Part shown: piece after piece, positions 49,578 through 52,334 of the stretch
Layout: the number at the start of each line of letters is the position of its first letter
Position numbering within the stretch: the stretch's first letter is position 1
Assembly (NCBI GenBank): GCA_003562075.1
Contig: PWWP01000255.1
Coordinates: 1 to 52,334, forward strand
Reading direction: 5' to 3'
Source: Gemmatimonadota bacterium
Lineage (GTDB): Bacteria; Gemmatimonadota; Gemmatimonadetes; Longimicrobiales; Gaopeijiaceae
DNA: 52,334 bases
Translations under genes and position numbers: made by a program
The notes under the pieces: generated by a model
What the model was told of the DNA's origin: nothing
The model's input: only the letters and a program-made list of their open reading frames with translations
The model's database searches: none

Positions 49578-49849
49578 CCTTCCTCCTCCTCCGGATCGGC
49601 GGGTTGGACCTGTACCTGGAAGTCCTCCGTGACCGGGTTGGCCAAGAGCTTCCGACACATCTCTTCTGCCCGGGCGCGAGCCTCATCCTCCGATTCGGCG
49701 GTCATCTCCACCTGTATGAGCCTTCCGACCCGGAGTTCTTCGATCCCGTCGTAGCCCAGGGAGTCCAGGGCATGTTGGATGGCCTTGCCCTCTGGGTCCA
49801 GGAGGCCGGGTCGTGGGGTGACGCGCACTTCCGCAGTGAATCGACTCAA
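49574..49849 (-). CDS. purS: FGAM synthase subunit PurS
   Basis: Small structural subunit that bridges PurQ and PurL. 91 residues with the family pattern: [21 protein letters not shown], then [15 protein letters not shown] and the [23 protein letters not shown] end. The Glu-rich tail is a result of the purQ ribosome site in the DNA. The start is a TTG at 49849 with GGAG 8 nt upstream; it overlaps the pssA stop as TTGA. No ATG alternative exists at the right place. Confidence 0.95.
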   Translation of the reverse strand: MSRFTAEVRVTPRPGLLDPEGKAIQHALDSLGYDGIEELRVGRLIQVEMTAESEDEARARAEEMCRKLLANPVTEDFQVQVQPADPEEEEG

Positions 49850-50775
49850 CGTTCATTCTCCAGATGATCGTCCCGCTCAGGGGACGGGGGGGATTTGCGT
49901 GGGGCGATCTCTCCGTAGTCCATGGAGCGGACCTCCGCGCCCGCGTCATCCTCTTCACCCTCCAGGTCCAGGAGGGGGTCCTGCTCGGGCAGCCGCTCCA
50001 GAAGTCCCATCCCCACTGCCCTCGAAACCCCCCATAGGGTGTAGAGGCTCAGGAAGGGGAAGAGGAAGTACTCCGGGATGCTCACGGCTGCCAGCCCGCA
50101 CCCCAGGAGGAACACGGTCACCAGTCCACCCTTCTTGGTCCGGAATGAGATCCTGGGGACCAGAGGGTAGGGGATGTGACTCATCATGAGAAGGGCCAGG
50201 GCCACCAGGATCATCCCCACGGCCTGAGCTGAGGGCAGTCCTCCGGTATACTGAACCACCATCGGCGCAGTGAAGAAGGGGTAGAGGGTGGCCACGATCA
50301 TCCCGGCGGTAGGCGAAGGGAGCCCGTGGAAATTGGACTTGGCCTCGCCGCCCTGCTCCACATTGAAGCGAGCCAGGCGGACGACCACCGCAGTGACGTA
50401 GATGAAGCCCAGGATCCAGCTCCAGGGGTCGCCGGTGAAGAATAGGTGATAGGCCAGGAGAGCCGGTGCCACTCCGAAGGAGATGGCGTCCACGAGGGAG
50501 TCCAGCTCGGCGCCGAAGCGGGAGCCAGTAGCTGTGAACCGGGCAATGCGGCCGTCCAGCATGTCCAGGACGGCGGCAAATACGATACACCAGGCCGCCC
50601 ATTGGAAGTCTCCCCGGCTGGCGGCCACCATGGCATAGACCCCGAAGAAGAGGTTCCCCAGGGTGAAGGCCGAAGGAAGAATGATGATCCCCTTCTGGAG
50701 GCCGATACGACGGTCCGGTTGCTTCGATGGACCGGAAGTGGGAGGAGCGTCGTTGGGACCGACGGTGGAAGTCAC
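49846..50775 (-). CDS. pssA: CDP-diacylglycerol:serine O-phosphatidyltransferase
   Basis: Integral membrane enzyme making phosphatidylserine, the precursor of phosphatidylethanolamine. The CDP-alcohol phosphotransferase signature DG-x2-AR-x8-G-x3-D-x3-D is read in MLDGRIARFTATGSRFGAEL and the DSLVDAISFG that follows it (about 72-100). About seven hydrophobic segments, 309 residues, with an acidic C-terminal tail of about 50 residues. Resembles the Bacillus-type integral PssA. GTG 50775 overlaps the purC stop and its own stop overlaps purS, so it is embedded in the purine transcript. No phosphatidylserine decarboxylase is next to it, unlike many psd-pssA pairs. Confidence 0.9.
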   Translation of the reverse strand: MTSTVGPNDAPPTSGPSKQPDRRIGLQKGIIILPSAFTLGNLFFGVYAMVAASRGDFQWAAWCIVFAAVLDMLDGRIARFTATGSRFGAELDSLVDAISFGVAPALLAYHLFFTGDPWSWILGFIYVTAVVVRLARFNVEQGGEAKSNFHGLPSPTAGMIVATLYPFFTAPMVVQYTGGLPSAQAVGMILVALALLMMSHIPYPLVPRISFRTKKGGLVTVFLLGCGLAAVSIPEYFLFPFLSLYTLWGVSRAVGMGLLERLPEQDPLLDLEGEEDDAGAEVRSMDYGEIAPRKSPPSPERDDHLENER

Positions 50776-51740
50776 TTGTGGTCCGGGCCGGAAGTCACGA
50801 AGGAAGGCGGGGAGTAGTCATCCAGTTTCTGACCCGTCAGGCGTTGGAAGATCTCCAGATAGCGGTCCGTGGTGGCCTGGATCACCTGGCTGGGAAGGGG
50901 GGGCGGTGGCGGTCTCCGGTTCCAGTTCTCGATCCCGTCCAGGAAGTCTCGGACAGGCTGCTTGTCCAGGGAAGGGGGATTGTGTCCCTCCTGATAGCCC
51001 TCCACGGGCCAGTAGCGGGACGAATCGGGGGTCAGGATCTCGTCGATGAGAACCAGGGCACCGTCCTCGTCTTCTCCGAATTCAAACTTGGTATCGGCCA
51101 GGATGATGTCTCGTCGAAGGGCCACCCTGGCCCCCATCCCGTAGAGTGTCAGCGAGAGATCTCTGAGGGTTCGGGCTCGTTCTCTCCCGACCCGATCCTC
51201 CACCTGGGCAAAGGTGATGTTTTCGTCGTGACCCTCCTCGGCCTTGGTTGCAGGACTGAAGATGGGCGGGTCCAGTCGCTGGCTCTGGGTGAGACCCGGG
51301 GGTAGGGGCTCGCCGGCCAAGGTGCCCCGATCCCGGTACTCCCGCCAAGCAGAGCCGGCCAGGTAACCCCGGACCACGCACTCCACGGGGATGGGGCGAG
51401 TGCGGTGGACCAGGATGGAGCGGCGAGCCCACTCCTGCCGGGAGTCGGCCAGCTTCGGGACGGCTGCTTCGATCTCGTCCGGATCCGCAGTGATGGCGTG
51501 ATGCCGAACGTCCAGTTCAGCCGCCTTCTGAAGCCACCATGCAGTGATGAGGGTGAGCACCTCGCCCTTCCGGGGGACGCCGTGACCCATGACCACGTCG
51601 AAGGCCGACACCCGGTCCGATGCCACCATGAGAAGGCGGTCATCTCCGGCATCGTACATCTCCCGCACCTTCCCGGCGTGGACCAGGGGAAGGGGGAGGT
51701 GAGATCGGAGGAGGGGACGCGGCTCGGCTGAGGATGCCAT
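50772..51740 (-). CDS. purC: SAICAR synthase PurC
   Basis: Ligates aspartate to CAIR, using ATP, in purine synthesis. LVHAGKVREMYD is the N-terminal nucleotide loop; ECVVRGYLAGSAWREY, PIFSPATKAEEGHDENI and ILADTKFEFG are family motifs; LTPDSSRYWP closes the core. 322 residues, of the longer type (yeast Ade1-like) rather than the short Bacillus form of about 240. A Pro-rich stretch (RRPPPPPLP) lies near 280. The ATG at 51740 is 2 bp after the purB stop. Confidence 0.96.
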   Translation of the reverse strand: MASSAEPRPLLRSHLPLPLVHAGKVREMYDAGDDRLLMVASDRVSAFDVVMGHGVPRKGEVLTLITAWWLQKAAELDVRHHAITADPDEIEAAVPKLADSRQEWARRSILVHRTRPIPVECVVRGYLAGSAWREYRDRGTLAGEPLPPGLTQSQRLDPPIFSPATKAEEGHDENITFAQVEDRVGRERARTLRDLSLTLYGMGARVALRRDIILADTKFEFGEDEDGALVLIDEILTPDSSRYWPVEGYQEGHNPPSLDKQPVRDFLDGIENWNRRPPPPPLPSQVIQATTDRYLEIFQRLTGQKLDDYSPPSFVTSGPDHK

Positions 51741-51742
51741 GA

Positions 51743-52334
51743 TCAGACCCGGAGTTCAGGATCTTCGACAGCTGCGGCAGCGTGGGCCGAGAGCTCGTCG
51801 AGGACGGGTTTGACCCAGTCCTCCAGGAAGGCGTCCACCTGCTCAGGTGCCCTTCCCACGAACCGGTTGGGGTCCACCAGGGCCTCCAGCTCATTCCGGG
51901 AGATCTGAAAAGCCTCGTCAGCGGCCACACGGTCCAGGAGGTCAGGGGCTTCACCGGCCTTCATTCGGTCGGCGGCCGCCAGGGAGTGCTGTCGGATCCT
52001 TTCGTGGAGATCCTGCCGATCTCCTCCTTCGCCGGCTGCGTGCATGAGCACCGTTTCCATGGCCATGAAGGGAAGGTGCTCCTCGAGGTTTCGACGGACC
52101 ACCTCCGGATGGACTCGGAGTCCCCCCGCCACATTCTCGGCAAGAACGAGGGCGCCGTCCAGAGTCAGGAAGGCATCAGGGATCGAGAGTCGGCGATTGG
52201 CCGAGTCGTCCAGGGTCCGTTCCAGCCACTGGGTCGCTGCCGTGTGCGCCGGATCCTGAGCCAGGGTGATGACGTGGCGGGTCAGCGCGCAGATCCGCTC
52301 CGCTCGCATGGGGTTTCGTTTGTAGGGCATGGCA
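51743..52334 (-). CDS. purB: Adenylosuccinate lyase PurB, C-terminal part (cut by window edge)
   Basis: About 196 C-terminal residues of a fumarase/aspartase-superfamily lyase that releases fumarate from SAICAR and adenylosuccinate. The visible protein begins AMPYKRNPMRAERICAL, the end of the superfamily signature SSxMPxKxN, with the catalytic serine just outside the window. ERTLDDSANRRLSIPDAF and the C-terminal helices (RNELEALVDPNRFVGRAPEQV) follow. The N-terminal half lies beyond 52334, so the Met in the signature is not a start. It is the first visible gene of the - strand purine operon. Confidence 0.93.
   Translation of the reverse strand, partial: AMPYKRNPMRAERICALTRHVITLAQDPAHTAATQWLERTLDDSANRRLSIPDAFLTLDGALVLAENVAGGLRVHPEVVRRNLEEHLPFMAMETVLMHAAGEGGDRQDLHERIRQHSLAAADRMKAGEAPDLLDRVAADEAFQISRNELEALVDPNRFVGRAPEQVDAFLEDWVKPVLDELSAHAAAAVEDPELRV

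Overview
The window is GC-rich, densely coded chromosomal DNA from a diderm bacterium. Evidence for an outer membrane is the set of lipoproteins with lipoboxes, a FadL/PorV-type beta-barrel, a LapA-like protein and a MurE with the meso-diaminopimelate motif. GTG and TTG starts and 4-nt start/stop overlaps are frequent. The lipoprotein style (for example C-D-D-S-T-S-P just after the lipobox), the DUF885 protein and the gene mix suggest a Gemmatimonadota-like lineage. That placement is inference from style, not a database result. I see no insertion sequence, prophage, CRISPR array, rRNA or tRNA.

Region 1 (1-12673, + strand) is a division and cell wall (dcw) cluster: murE, murF, mraY, murD, ftsW, murG, murC, ftsQ, ftsA, ftsZ. 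Eight of the nine junctions overlap by 1-8 nt; only ftsA-ftsZ has a spacer. ddl and murB are not between murC and ftsQ. A hairpin closes the block after ftsZ. An M23 peptidase, a large membrane protein with a VWA-like layout and a DUF1328-like small protein follow (12782-16407).

Region 2 (16414-18137, - strand) is a coupled pair: an exported HExxH protein and a lipoprotein of unknown function. Region 3 (18368-25163) holds ftsY and recG, a CPBP membrane protease on the - strand, an exported DUF885 protein and a small membrane protein. Region 4 (25236-28828) has a PH-like membrane protein and a nitroreductase (-), then asnS and a D-2-hydroxyacid dehydrogenase (+).

Region 5 (28864-37182) starts with mazG (-), divergent from a tightly packed + strand run: alr, cdd, a lipoprotein, an outer-membrane barrel, mtaB, miaB and a LapA-like gene. 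comEC (to 39575), fbp and a 990-residue surface lipoprotein follow (to 43990). Region 6 (43971-52334, - strand) is a purine operon read right to left: purB (cut by the window edge), purC, pssA, purS, purQ, purL, purF, add. The phospholipid gene pssA sits inside it with 4-nt overlaps on both sides.

Most of the window is core housekeeping: peptidoglycan precursor synthesis and divisome, SRP receptor, DNA repair, tRNA modification and charging, IMP synthesis. I did not find a clear new defence or mobile system. The least explained parts are the membrane protein at 14148, the HExxH/lipoprotein pair at 16414-18137, the lipoprotein/barrel pair at 31387-33875 and the large lipoprotein at 41018.
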